Of a stretch of DNA of 64,000 nt, positions 16,816 through 25,437 are shown piece after piece (the stretch's first letter is position 1; each line of letters begins with the position of its first letter). The translations under genes were made by a program, and so were the position numbers. Where the stretch lies: the NCBI GenBank assembly GCA_027214385.1, contig JAPVXR010000003.1, positions 372,001 through 436,000 on the forward strand. Reading direction: 5' to 3'. The notes under the pieces are model-generated. The model worked only from the letters and a program-made list of their open reading frames with translations, was not told the DNA's origin and made no database searches. Source of the DNA: Cryomorphaceae bacterium 1068. Lineage in GTDB: Bacteria; Bacteroidota; Bacteroidia; Flavobacteriales_D; Cryomorphaceae.

Positions 16816-17310
16816 ATGCCAGTTGAACGAACCATAGAAAATATCTACACACTTCTAGAAGATGTGAAAGATCCTGAAATTCCCGTTCTTTCAGTTCGAG
16901 ATTTAGGAATACTTAGAGATGTTACCATTTCTCCGGAAGGCAAAGTAGCCGTGACCATTACTCCTACTTATTCAGGTTGTCCGGCCATGGATACAATCGA
17001 AAGAGAAGTCAAGGAAAAACTGATCGGAGAAGGACTTGATGTGGAAGTCATTACCAAGATTTCGCCCGCTTGGACTACAGACTGGATGACGGAAGAAGGG
17101 CGACAAAAGCTTGAAGATTATGGCATCGCACCCCCTGCGGAAACTACTGCGGATAAAGCGTCTTTATTCGCTAAAGCAAAAGTAGTGCGCTGTCCGCGCT
17201 GCAAAAGCGAAGAAACGTCATTGATTTCTCAGTTTGGAAGTACGGCGTGTAAGGCGCTTTATCGCTGCGATGATTGCTTAGAGACTTTCGACTATTTCAA
17301 GTGTATTTAA
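16816..17310 (+). CDS. paaD: Phenylacetate degradation protein PaaD
   Basis: 164 residues. An N-terminal MIP18/DUF59-like domain (V-K-D-P-E-I-P at about 16-22, T-P-T-Y-S-G-C-P-A-M) is followed by a C-terminal zinc-ribbon-like part with C-P-R-C and C-D-D-C pairs near 124-158. PaaD is thought to help assemble iron-sulfur or diiron centres of the epoxidase. No paaE reductase follows: a minus-strand gene converges after 16 bases. Confidence 0.93.
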   Translation: MPVERTIENIYTLLEDVKDPEIPVLSVRDLGILRDVTISPEGKVAVTITPTYSGCPAMDTIEREVKEKLIGEGLDVEVITKISPAWTTDWMTEEGRQKLEDYGIAPPAETTADKASLFAKAKVVRCPRCKSEETSLISQFGSTACKALYRCDDCLETFDYFKCI

Positions 17311-17326
17311 CCTTCCCGAAGCAATT

Positions 17327-18376
17327 TCACTTTGCAGATAACTGCTCAATAAGAAAATCAGCGGCTGATTGATTCGGTTTATTGCCTTCCGCAGGGATAA
17401 ATATCTGACGAGATACGCCCGCTTCTGTCAGAACCTTTCTGAGAGCTACCGCATGATAAGGCGAGTGAAGTAGATTCCCCACTCGATTTCCATTGTCGGG
17501 CTTGAAGTCTTTCTTGTTCAAGATGTAAACAGGAGGATCTCCGGAATCGACCATTGAAAGCATGTCCACCTCTTTTCGGTATTTCACAATTTGGTCACTT
17601 TCCAGTTGATTAAAATCGTCAACGCCGTAAAACACCATCAATCGATTTCCCAAAGCTGTTCCTCTGATTTTATCCATTGTGAATATTCCATTCGGAAAAA
17701 CATCTTCCGACCATCTCAAGATATCATAAGTGCTCTGGGTTTCTTGCGCTGCTATAGCCTGTACTCGGCTCGATTGTTGAGTAACGGGATCATCGCTTCC
17801 CGCTTCAGCCATTTCATCATGAAAGCCAATCCACAAAGCCGTTCCAGCTCCCGCCGATGTTCCGACCAACCCAATTGATTCAGCATTAATATTCAACTCG
17901 GAAGAATGATACCGTAAAAATTGAATGGCTCGTTTGCTGTCGTTCAGGCATTTCAGAACTCCCTCCTTATCTGTCTTCTGGAGGAGGCGATAATTAATCG
18001 AAGCAAAAGAGAAGCCTTGTTCCAGAAAGTCGTTGATCTGTTCGGGGCCAATCCCATATTTCGAAGGTTGGTTCCAAGCAGAACTTTTATCGCCGCCTTG
18101 GAATCCCCCTCCATGAATATAGACAATCAAGGGTCTCTGCTCATCTGATTCAGACACCCACAAATCCAACACATTTCGCTCCTCATTTCCGTAAGGAATG
18201 TTTGAATAATACTTATGGTTTGACTCAACAGAAATAGGACTTCCGTCAATGTATTTATCAAACGATTCACTTGCAGGAACAGAACCTTCAGCAATTTTCC
18301 AATCTGATGAACATCCCGACATTAGGCCACTCACGAAAACCAAAGTGAGCAGAGCGATTACTTTTTTAGGGAGCAT
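17327..18376 (-). CDS. Alpha/beta-hydrolase lipoprotein (carboxylesterase-like)
   Basis: 349 residues with a lipobox L-M-S-G-C (C22). The oxyanion-hole motif H-G-G-G-F lies near residue 90, and the nucleophile elbow G-T-S174-A-G gives the catalytic serine. Together these mark the hormone-sensitive-lipase or carboxylesterase type of alpha/beta hydrolase. A histidine in H-A-V-A-L-R near the C-terminus may complete the triad. It is anchored in the envelope and probably hydrolyses esters; the substrate is unknown. It lies 14 bases after the MltF-like gene on the same strand, so the two may share a transcript. Confidence 0.75.
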   Translation of the reverse strand: MLPKKVIALLTLVFVSGLMSGCSSDWKIAEGSVPASESFDKYIDGSPISVESNHKYYSNIPYGNEERNVLDLWVSESDEQRPLIVYIHGGGFQGGDKSSAWNQPSKYGIGPEQINDFLEQGFSFASINYRLLQKTDKEGVLKCLNDSKRAIQFLRYHSSELNINAESIGLVGTSAGAGTALWIGFHDEMAEAGSDDPVTQQSSRVQAIAAQETQSTYDILRWSEDVFPNGIFTMDKIRGTALGNRLMVFYGVDDFNQLESDQIVKYRKEVDMLSMVDSGDPPVYILNKKDFKPDNGNRVGNLLHSPYHAVALRKVLTEAGVSRQIFIPAEGNKPNQSAADFLIEQLSAK

Positions 18377-18390
18377 ATGGTGTATTATTG

Positions 18391-19872
18391 TTATTCAATG
18401 AAGGCAAGAGAACTTTCCACGTCTTGATTAATGAATTGGACGTAATGCCTATAGCGCTCCATTATCTGAGAAATATAGGTATACGGTTCAATACCTCGCA
18501 AATAACCGTGCCTCACAACGGGATCATTGAAACTTTTAGGGTAACTCAAGGCGAGAATCATCTCTGCCACATTTCGTTCCCAAACATTCGGGTTTAAACC
18601 CCTTTTCTCGGCCAATCTTCTTGCATCTTCCACATGGCCCAAACCTGCATTAAATGAAGCCATTGTAAACTTGATTCGCTCCAAAGAATCAGGCACTTCT
18701 TCAAAATTTGAATACAGCTGGTACAAATACCTCGTACCTCCACTTATACTTTGCTCAGGATCTGATCGATCGTCTATTCCCAATTCTTCCGCTGTGGAAG
18801 GCATGATTTGCATCAATCCTTCAGCTTCAGCCCATGAGGATGCTTCGGGTTTAAATCTGGATTCTTGGTAGACCAGTGAAGCCAGTAGCCTCCAGTCCCA
18901 ACCTATCTCGTTTGCATACTTTTGAATTAAAGGATCGTACTCGCTGATTCGGTTGTTATTGATGCTGTAAAACTCGCTCTTCACCCGTCGCCGGAAATCT
19001 CGCTTATTCTTGAAATACTTGTCGTAGATCACGTAGTAGTCGGTTTCTTTTTTCATTTCACCGATCCATTCATTCATAGAGGTCAATAACTCATCCGAAT
19101 TTTTATCGACAGCCCAAGCAATTCGTTGTGAAAAGCTTATAGGTACAGTGATATCGAGGATGGGGTAATATGATGCATTTATAGCCGCGATGTTATTGTC
19201 TGCAATGGTATATTCAATGTCCCCGTTTACGACCATCTGAATTATTTCATCCGTAGATAGTCTTCCCGGCAATGTGTCAATGTGAATCTCTCCACCAATC
19301 TCATCTGATAGATTTTTAATTCGAGCGAAATAGGAGGTGTTTTTTCTAACTGAAACGGTATCTTCAATCAATTCTATCGGATCTTTGATCAAATCACGTT
19401 CGATTCTGCTCCACCTCATTTTTCGCCAGTTTTCGGGCTTTCGCTGAACCAAGACTTGATTCACCAAATAGAGGTAATCGCTAAAGCTCACATCTTCCTT
19501 CCGTTCTTGAGTAATCGTGAGTCCGTGAGCTATCAGATCTATCTCACCATTGTTAAGATGGTAAAACATCGAGTCAATATTGTCACTTACCACGATTTCC
19601 AAGTCCACCTCCAAGTAGTCGGCAAATCGCTCCAGAAGCTCATACTCATATCCCATTGGCTCTCCTCGGTATAGGAAATAACTGGTCGCGCTATAAGTAG
19701 TCATTGCTCTCAGCACGCCGCGATTCTTAATCTCAGACAAATCAGCAACAGGCTTCTTAGAAGAGTGCTTTTTATTTTCGGTCTTTGAAGAATCTACCTT
19801 TTCGGTGCACCCTAAGACGAGTATAGCGAGAACTAAAAAAAAGAAAAGAGAAAATACCCGCGGTTGTCTCAT
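18391..19872 (-). CDS. MltF-like membrane-bound lytic transglycosylase
   Basis: 493 residues. A lipoprotein signal with C22 (L-V-L-G-C) is followed by a family 3 solute-binding-protein domain (about 45-290; R-G-V-L-R-A-M, G-Y-E-Y-E-L-L) and a C-terminal SLT domain with catalytic E337 in Y-Q-E-S-R-F and the G-L-M-Q-I-M-P motif. This order is that of MltF, a transglycosylase that cleaves peptidoglycan glycan strands and whose binding domain senses muropeptides in relatives. It may share a transcript with the esterase downstream. Confidence 0.88.
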   Translation of the reverse strand: MRQPRVFSLFFFLVLAILVLGCTEKVDSSKTENKKHSSKKPVADLSEIKNRGVLRAMTTYSATSYFLYRGEPMGYEYELLERFADYLEVDLEIVVSDNIDSMFYHLNNGEIDLIAHGLTITQERKEDVSFSDYLYLVNQVLVQRKPENWRKMRWSRIERDLIKDPIELIEDTVSVRKNTSYFARIKNLSDEIGGEIHIDTLPGRLSTDEIIQMVVNGDIEYTIADNNIAAINASYYPILDITVPISFSQRIAWAVDKNSDELLTSMNEWIGEMKKETDYYVIYDKYFKNKRDFRRRVKSEFYSINNNRISEYDPLIQKYANEIGWDWRLLASLVYQESRFKPEASSWAEAEGLMQIMPSTAEELGIDDRSDPEQSISGGTRYLYQLYSNFEEVPDSLERIKFTMASFNAGLGHVEDARRLAEKRGLNPNVWERNVAEMILALSYPKSFNDPVVRHGYLRGIEPYTYISQIMERYRHYVQFINQDVESSLAFIE

Positions 19873-20288
19873 CTCCCGAAGATAGGGAATCTACTTATAG
19901 TCTATAAAACAAAGTAGGAAAAAGAAAAAACCTCACCGGAAGGCGAGGCTTTTGCATCTCAAGATTACAGGATACTCAGGCACCTATGTGGCTAACCAAA
20001 ACCTCTTGATTTGCCAGATAAATTGAACTATTAACCAAAAACAATTCTTTATCTGTGAGAGTAACGTCGCATTTACATTAGTGGTTGTCTGAAAACTGCT
20101 TTCTATCTGGTTTTTATTTTTTCGAATAAATTCAAATTAGCAGATATCGCTTTGATATAGAGCACTTACATGTTTTGAGCATGCCCTTAGCTTTCCAAAG
20201 CTCTTATACATAATCACTCCGCTAGTGAAAACGAAAGAAGGGAAATCAAAGCGAAGATTGTCTATAAAATGCCCTTAACCAAAAACCA
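19873..20288. other. Divergent intergenic region with an unexplained terminator
   Basis: 416 bases between the minus-strand MltF-like gene and the plus-strand receiver-like gene. No coding frame is supported. A terminator-shaped hairpin faces the minus strand at 19931-19948, which could mark a small minus-strand RNA or an attenuated mltF leader. Confidence 0.4.
19923..19950 (-). terminator. Intrinsic terminator on the minus strand upstream of the MltF-like gene
   Basis: Read on the minus strand, CCTCGCC pairs with GGTGAGG (seven pairs, one G-U) around a TTCC loop and is followed by six Ts. It sits about 55 bases before the MltF-like start, where no minus-strand protein gene ends. It therefore ends an upstream non-coding RNA or acts as a leader attenuator. 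Confidence 0.55.
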
Positions 20289-20726
20289 ATGCTTATGAAA
20301 CATGAAATCTCAGTACTCGTTATTTCTCCCAATAAAAGTCTATTCCGTTCTGTATCACAAGCAGTAGCGTCAATTGGTAGCAATATCAAAGTCCATCACA
20401 CGAGCAATGTTCGTGAGGCCATTTTGTTATTGAATCAAATTGGAATAAAACCAGACACTCTGCAGATCTATCTGGATAGCACCTGCTCTTCAGTGGAAGC
20501 CAATAAATTTGTTCGATTACTCGATCAAGATTTCAGACGCAGTTCTCGGAACTCTGTTGTATTGATTGATGACGCTTCGAGCGTTTCCGGTATTGTACGT
20601 TTGGCTATGGCTCGATGTGTATGGGATGTTTTGAACTTACCGGTTCTGCCTATCGAAGTAGAGACAGCTATTCGAAAACGATTTCGTCAAAACCATTCCG
20701 CTGCCCAATCCAACTCGGTGGTTTAA
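20289..20726 (+). CDS. Degenerate response-regulator receiver-like protein
   Basis: 145 residues; an ATG at 20295 is an alternative start. The N-terminal I-S-V-L-V-I-S-P-N-K, a following helix, and later V-V-L-I-D-D-A have the alternating strand-helix layout of a receiver domain. The paired acidic residues normally found after the first strand are absent (S-P-N-K). The only candidate phosphoacceptor is the aspartate in Y-L-D-S-T. No output domain is present. It may be a non-phosphorylated signalling adaptor. The call is tentative. Confidence 0.4.
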   Translation: MLMKHEISVLVISPNKSLFRSVSQAVASIGSNIKVHHTSNVREAILLLNQIGIKPDTLQIYLDSTCSSVEANKFVRLLDQDFRRSSRNSVVLIDDASSVSGIVRLAMARCVWDVLNLPVLPIEVETAIRKRFRQNHSAAQSNSVV

Positions 20727-20836
20727 ACCACATTTTTCAGCTTTTTTTCTTCAATGAACGTCCTGTGATTGTCTACTTTTGGCTGACCAGCTAAATCAAA
20801 ACGAGTGTTACTCACTTAGCAAATCATTCACTGTAA

Positions 20837-21856
20837 ATGGACATTCAAAGAATCACCGTTCACCAAGTCGGCAATAAGTACAAAGAAGAAGAACTTACCC
20901 TTTCGGATAAGGTACTTGATGTTTCAGAAGAAGCACTGGAAAGTTTAACAGTATATTTCACTAAGCCTTTCGGCGAAAGGGATTTTCACCGTTTGAGTCA
21001 TGTGAATGAGCTGGAGATGAATGAGGTTTACCAATACGTTACGAAGATATTTGAGAACTCCGATTCGCTTCAAGAACAATCGGTAAAGCTCGCAAAGCAT
21101 CTCTATGATATCAGTGAACACCCCAAGATAAAGAGCGGCGAATTCTACGTGGTTTACTTTACGAATTGCCAAGTAGAAGGTAATGTAATAGACGCTGTAG
21201 GCCTTTTCAAATCAGAGAGCAAGGACAAGTTTATCAAAGTAAAAAGACATGCGGGTAGTTTTGTGATCGAGAGCCAAGAAGGCGTGAATATCAATAAGCT
21301 CGACAAAGGCTGCATGATCTACAATATGGAGCGCGAAGAGGGATATGTCGTTTCGGTGGTAGACAATACCAATAAAAACACGGAAGCTCGATACTGGATG
21401 GATGATTTCTTACAACTCAAAGAGCGAAAAGATGAGTTCCACCAGACCAAGAATGCGATGGATCTCTGCCAGAACTTCATCAAGGAAGGAATGAATCGGG
21501 AGTTTGAAGTTTCAAAGGCCGAACAAGCAGAACTACTCGCCAACTCGATGAAATTCTTCAAGACGAACGACAATTTCAACGTGAACAATTTCAGCGAAGA
21601 AGTGATCGCTCAGCCCGAGGTGATCGAAGAGTTTAACTCCTTTAGAAACAAAGCAGCTGAAGAAAGAGGACTCAGCTTTGAAGATGATTTTGATATTTCG
21701 CCACGTGCGGTTAAAAAGTCAACGAAGAACTTCAAGAGTATCATCAAACTCGACAAGAACTTCCACATTTACGTTCACGGAAATCCGAACCTAATTACCC
21801 GAGATGAGGATGAAAACGGGAAGTTTTACAAGGTCTACTTCAGGGAAGAGAGCTGA
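20837..21856 (+). CDS. Nucleoid-associated protein (NdpA/YejK family)
   Basis: 339 residues. The opening I-T-V-H-Q-V-G-N-K, the central P-K-I-K-S-G-E-F-Y-V-V-Y-F and the C-terminal F-K-S-I-I-K-L-D-K-N-F-H-I-Y fit the 37-kDa nucleoid-associated protein family found in many Bacteroidota. The protein is predicted cytoplasmic, without membrane segments. Its exact role in Bacteroidota is not established. It converges on tex with 23 bases between stops. Confidence 0.75.
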   Translation: MDIQRITVHQVGNKYKEEELTLSDKVLDVSEEALESLTVYFTKPFGERDFHRLSHVNELEMNEVYQYVTKIFENSDSLQEQSVKLAKHLYDISEHPKIKSGEFYVVYFTNCQVEGNVIDAVGLFKSESKDKFIKVKRHAGSFVIESQEGVNINKLDKGCMIYNMEREEGYVVSVVDNTNKNTEARYWMDDFLQLKERKDEFHQTKNAMDLCQNFIKEGMNREFEVSKAEQAELLANSMKFFKTNDNFNVNNFSEEVIAQPEVIEEFNSFRNKAAEERGLSFEDDFDISPRAVKKSTKNFKSIIKLDKNFHIYVHGNPNLITRDEDENGKFYKVYFREES

Positions 21857-21879
21857 TTTCTTATCATCAGTTGGCTATG

Positions 21880-23997
21880 TTAAAACTTTAGCGACAACTG
21901 AATCCTCTTCCTTTTCACATCCACTTCTACCACCTTCACTTCAAGCTGCTGCTGCAGCTTGACGATCTCATTCGGATCGCTGATAAATCGATCGGCCATT
22001 TGACTCACATGGATCAGCCCATCTTGCTTCACACCCACATCCACAAATGCGCCGAACTTGGCGATGTTGGTAACGATACCGGGCACTTTCATACCAACTT
22101 CCAGATCTTCAATCTTCCGCAACCTCGGATCAAACTGAAACATCTTCGGCTTGCCCCTTGGGTCTCGACCTATTTTACCGAGCTCTTCGATAATGGAGGT
22201 AACGGTCGGAAGACCTGCTTTCTCATCGGTGTATTTTTTCGGATCAAGGCTGTTGAGCACCTCCCTTGCTCCCACCAAAGCGGAAACGGGCTGACCGAGA
22301 TCCTTGGCGATTCGTTTTACTACGTGATAACTCTCGGGATGCACGGCGGAATTGTCAAGCGGATTCTTCGCGTCTCCTATTCTTAAAAAGCCCGCAGCTT
22401 GCTCAAATGCCTTTGGACCCATTCCTTTCACATTTTTCAAGTCAGTCCTACTGGAAAAGGCACCGTTTTGACTTCGATACTCAATGATGTTTTCGGCTAG
22501 CTTAGGCCCGAGCCCCGATACATAAGCCAGTAAATGCTCACTGGCCGTGTTGAGCTCAACTCCTACCCGATTCACCACACTTTCCACTGTTCTGTCCAGC
22601 GCCTCCTTGAGTTTATTCTGATCCACATCGTGCTGGTACTGACCTACGCCAATGCTCTTTGGGTCAATCTTCACCAATTCGGCCAAAGGATCCATCAATC
22701 TCCTTCCAATACTCACCGCACCTCTAACCGTTACGTCGTAATCGGGAAACTCCTTCCGCGCCACCGAAGAGGCTGAATAGATGGAAGCACCTGCCTCATT
22801 GACTACATACACTTCTACATCCTTCCGAAATCGCACCCGACTCTTGATGAAGTCCTCCGTTTCTCTCCCAGCCGTACCGTTGCCAATGGCGATAGCGTCG
22901 ATTCGATAAGATTCTACCAATTGACCAATCTTAGCTGCGGCCTTTGCCTTATCGTTTTGCGGTGGATGGGGATAAATGTTTTCGTTGTGAAGCAGTGTTC
23001 CTTGCTCATCGAGGCATACCGTCTTGCAGCCACTTTTAAATCCAGGATCAATTCCCAAGGTTCGCTTCTGCCCTACTGGTGGCGTTAGCAGAAGCTGGCG
23101 CAGGTTCTCGACAAATATTCGAATGGCCTCGTCATCCGCTTTTTCCTTACTGTTATTTTTGAACTCGGTTTCGATTGACGGCTTGATCAGTCGCTTGTAG
23201 GCATCTTTCACAGCCAAGGCTACCTGAGCGGAAGACTCACTCGTCCCTTTTACGAAAATTCGTTCAAGCGATTCCATTGCTTCCTCTTTTGATGGCTCGA
23301 TCGAGACGCGTAAGAAGCCCTCGGTCTCGGCCCGACGTATGGCCAGCAATCTATGGCCAGGAATGCGTCTCAACAATTCAGAGAAAGCAAAATAGTCTCG
23401 GTACTTCTGAGCCTCTTCTTCTCTACCCTTAATCAACTTTGATCTGATCTCAGCCTTTTTGGCAAATAGAATTCTAATAGCGTTTCTGGCTCGCGGGCGC
23501 TCGTTCATCCACTCAGCCATGATGTAGCGCGCTCCTTCCAGCGCTTCTTCGGTATTCTTCACTTGGCCTTTGACGAAACGCCTAGCCGTCGATTCAACGT
23601 CATTGACATCCTGCTTCATGATAACGGCAGCTAAGACTTCAAGTCCCTTTTCCCTCGCTTCGCTGGCCTTGGTTTTTCGCTTTTGCTTAAAGGGAAGGTA
23701 GATATCTTCGAGCGCATTCAGATCTCTTGCTCGGGCAATACTCTCCTTTAATTCATCGGTGAGTTTTCCTTGATCCGCAATAGCTTCAAGGATGGTTTTC
23801 TTGCGCTTCTCAAACTCGACCAATTGGCTGTTTGATTTCTGAATGGCTTCGATTTGAACTTCATCCAGCCCTCCCGTCATTTCCTTTCGGTACCGCGAAA
23901 TAAAAGGAATGGTCGCACCACCTTCCAATAAAGTAAGTGTTCTGGCAACGTTTCGCTCAGCTAAGTTGAGCGTTTTAGAAATCACGGTAGCATTCAT
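21880..23997 (-). CDS. tex: Tex-family RNA-binding transcription accessory protein
   Basis: 705 residues. An N-terminal helical Tex domain (I-P-F-I-S-R-Y-R-K-E near residue 33) is followed by a YqgF/RNase H-like domain starting G-I-D-P-G-F-K-S-G, helix-hairpin-helix motifs (V-K-G-M-G-P-K-A-F-E-Q) and a C-terminal S1 domain (G-A-F-V-D-V-G-V, H-V-S-Q-M). Tex binds nucleic acid and is linked to transcription and stress tolerance. The length and order of domains are normal. Confidence 0.93.
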   Translation of the reverse strand: MNATVISKTLNLAERNVARTLTLLEGGATIPFISRYRKEMTGGLDEVQIEAIQKSNSQLVEFEKRKKTILEAIADQGKLTDELKESIARARDLNALEDIYLPFKQKRKTKASEAREKGLEVLAAVIMKQDVNDVESTARRFVKGQVKNTEEALEGARYIMAEWMNERPRARNAIRILFAKKAEIRSKLIKGREEEAQKYRDYFAFSELLRRIPGHRLLAIRRAETEGFLRVSIEPSKEEAMESLERIFVKGTSESSAQVALAVKDAYKRLIKPSIETEFKNNSKEKADDEAIRIFVENLRQLLLTPPVGQKRTLGIDPGFKSGCKTVCLDEQGTLLHNENIYPHPPQNDKAKAAAKIGQLVESYRIDAIAIGNGTAGRETEDFIKSRVRFRKDVEVYVVNEAGASIYSASSVARKEFPDYDVTVRGAVSIGRRLMDPLAELVKIDPKSIGVGQYQHDVDQNKLKEALDRTVESVVNRVGVELNTASEHLLAYVSGLGPKLAENIIEYRSQNGAFSSRTDLKNVKGMGPKAFEQAAGFLRIGDAKNPLDNSAVHPESYHVVKRIAKDLGQPVSALVGAREVLNSLDPKKYTDEKAGLPTVTSIIEELGKIGRDPRGKPKMFQFDPRLRKIEDLEVGMKVPGIVTNIAKFGAFVDVGVKQDGLIHVSQMADRFISDPNEIVKLQQQLEVKVVEVDVKRKRIQLSLKF

Positions 23998-24104
23998 CGT
24001 GGCGAATATAATGCGATTTTGATCTCGATTGCTGCCTACAATAGGGGGAATGCACTAAGGAATCAAAAGAACATTGGGTTGACAAATGAAATCTGAAAGC
24101 GAAA

Positions 24105-25325
24105 TCACTCAGGATTTTTCAAGCTCTCAAGCTTTTCGCGTGTATGCGCTGCCTCTTCTATGTCCAGTGCTTTTTGAAAGCTTTCAATGGCCTTTTCATT
24201 TTTGCCGACAGCCGAATAATAATCGCCTAATGAGTCATATACATTCCCGCTTTTCGGGTAATTTTTTACATTGAGAAGAAACGCGGTCTCAGCCAGTTCA
24301 AACTTCTCCTCCTGCAGGTAACCGTATCCCATTCCGTTTATCATTACTTCGGAAGGCGTTACGTCATACCCCATGTTTTTCGAAACGACCTTGTTGTGCA
24401 CGATGAAATTCTCAAGCGTAGAATCATTAAATTCTGACGGATAGAATCGATAAAAATCAAAGATGAAACGAAAGGCATCGTATTCAGTGATCAAGGGTAC
24501 TGATCCATGGTCTTCTTGAGGATAGTATTTACTGCCATACTTCAAGTCATTCTCGGGGTGTGCTTTAAAGAATTCATCGGTTGCGATAATCGCTCGAATG
24601 TGTCCGCTATCCATAGATGTATCGGCCTTGGCAGATTCAATGGAAGTTCCACGACTTAGGGTATTGGCTATTCCCAAATACATCGACTTCCCCTTGTACA
24701 TGCCCTTTTTGTTTTGAGCTTCCAATTCCTTGAGAAGAGATTGATCACTCCACCACATCGACGGGTCTATTGAAATAAATGCGTCGAACAGATCCGTGTA
24801 ATGGAGCAATGCATCCATGGTGGTTAAGCCACCCAATGAGTGACCAATAAACATGCGATAAGGCGCTGTAGGATAATTGCTTTCGATGTAAGGAAACAAT
24901 TCTGTCTCAATAAACTTCATGAAAGCAGGCCCCCCACCTGCTGTAGCAAAACGGCCACCGGCTGAATAAGGATGTGTGGTATCTGCCTTGGTCGGACTCA
25001 AATCTCTACTTCTATCGGTGTTTTCTATTCCCACAACGATCATAGGTGGACACAAATCATTGCCAGCCATATAATCTACTAGTGCGCTTACCGACTGAAA
25101 ATGCGCAGACCCATCTAGCAAATAGACTACGGGAATCTCTGAATTTTCAGCCATTCCCATTGGTGTGTGAATCCACAGGAATCTTTCTTCACCGAGTACC
25201 TCTGAGTTGATGCTAATCCTTTCCCCAATGGCCACCGTATTGTCGGACTGGGCCGAAACAGCCAATACCAAAAACGAAAGAAATAAAATGAAACCGCTTC
25301 TTAGACAGGTTAGAGCAAAGGTCAT
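24105..25325 (-). CDS. Secreted esterase D-like hydrolase with C-terminal TPR
   Basis: 406 residues with a signal peptide (ending V-S-A-Q, about residue 25). The body is a putative esterase of the Fes/esterase D type: V-V-Y-L-L-D-G-S and a nucleophile elbow G-H-S-L-G-G. The aspartate in S-I-D-P-S and the histidine in E-D-H-G-S-V probably complete the triad. The last 70 residues form one or two TPR units (G-Y-L-Q-E-E-K-F-E-L-A, A-I-E-S-F-Q-K-A-L). This architecture is common in Bacteroidota. The substrate is unknown. Confidence 0.8.
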   Translation of the reverse strand: MTFALTCLRSGFILFLSFLVLAVSAQSDNTVAIGERISINSEVLGEERFLWIHTPMGMAENSEIPVVYLLDGSAHFQSVSALVDYMAGNDLCPPMIVVGIENTDRSRDLSPTKADTTHPYSAGGRFATAGGGPAFMKFIETELFPYIESNYPTAPYRMFIGHSLGGLTTMDALLHYTDLFDAFISIDPSMWWSDQSLLKELEAQNKKGMYKGKSMYLGIANTLSRGTSIESAKADTSMDSGHIRAIIATDEFFKAHPENDLKYGSKYYPQEDHGSVPLITEYDAFRFIFDFYRFYPSEFNDSTLENFIVHNKVVSKNMGYDVTPSEVMINGMGYGYLQEEKFELAETAFLLNVKNYPKSGNVYDSLGDYYSAVGKNEKAIESFQKALDIEEAAHTREKLESLKNPE

Positions 25326-25437
25326 AGCTTGAGTGTTGGGTTAAATTCTACGTTATATCGAGAAATGTATTGATAATTTGCGAGTGAGCCGTTTAGCCTT
25401 GGTCATTTTTAACAGCTCATAGCAAAAGACTTCTCTC

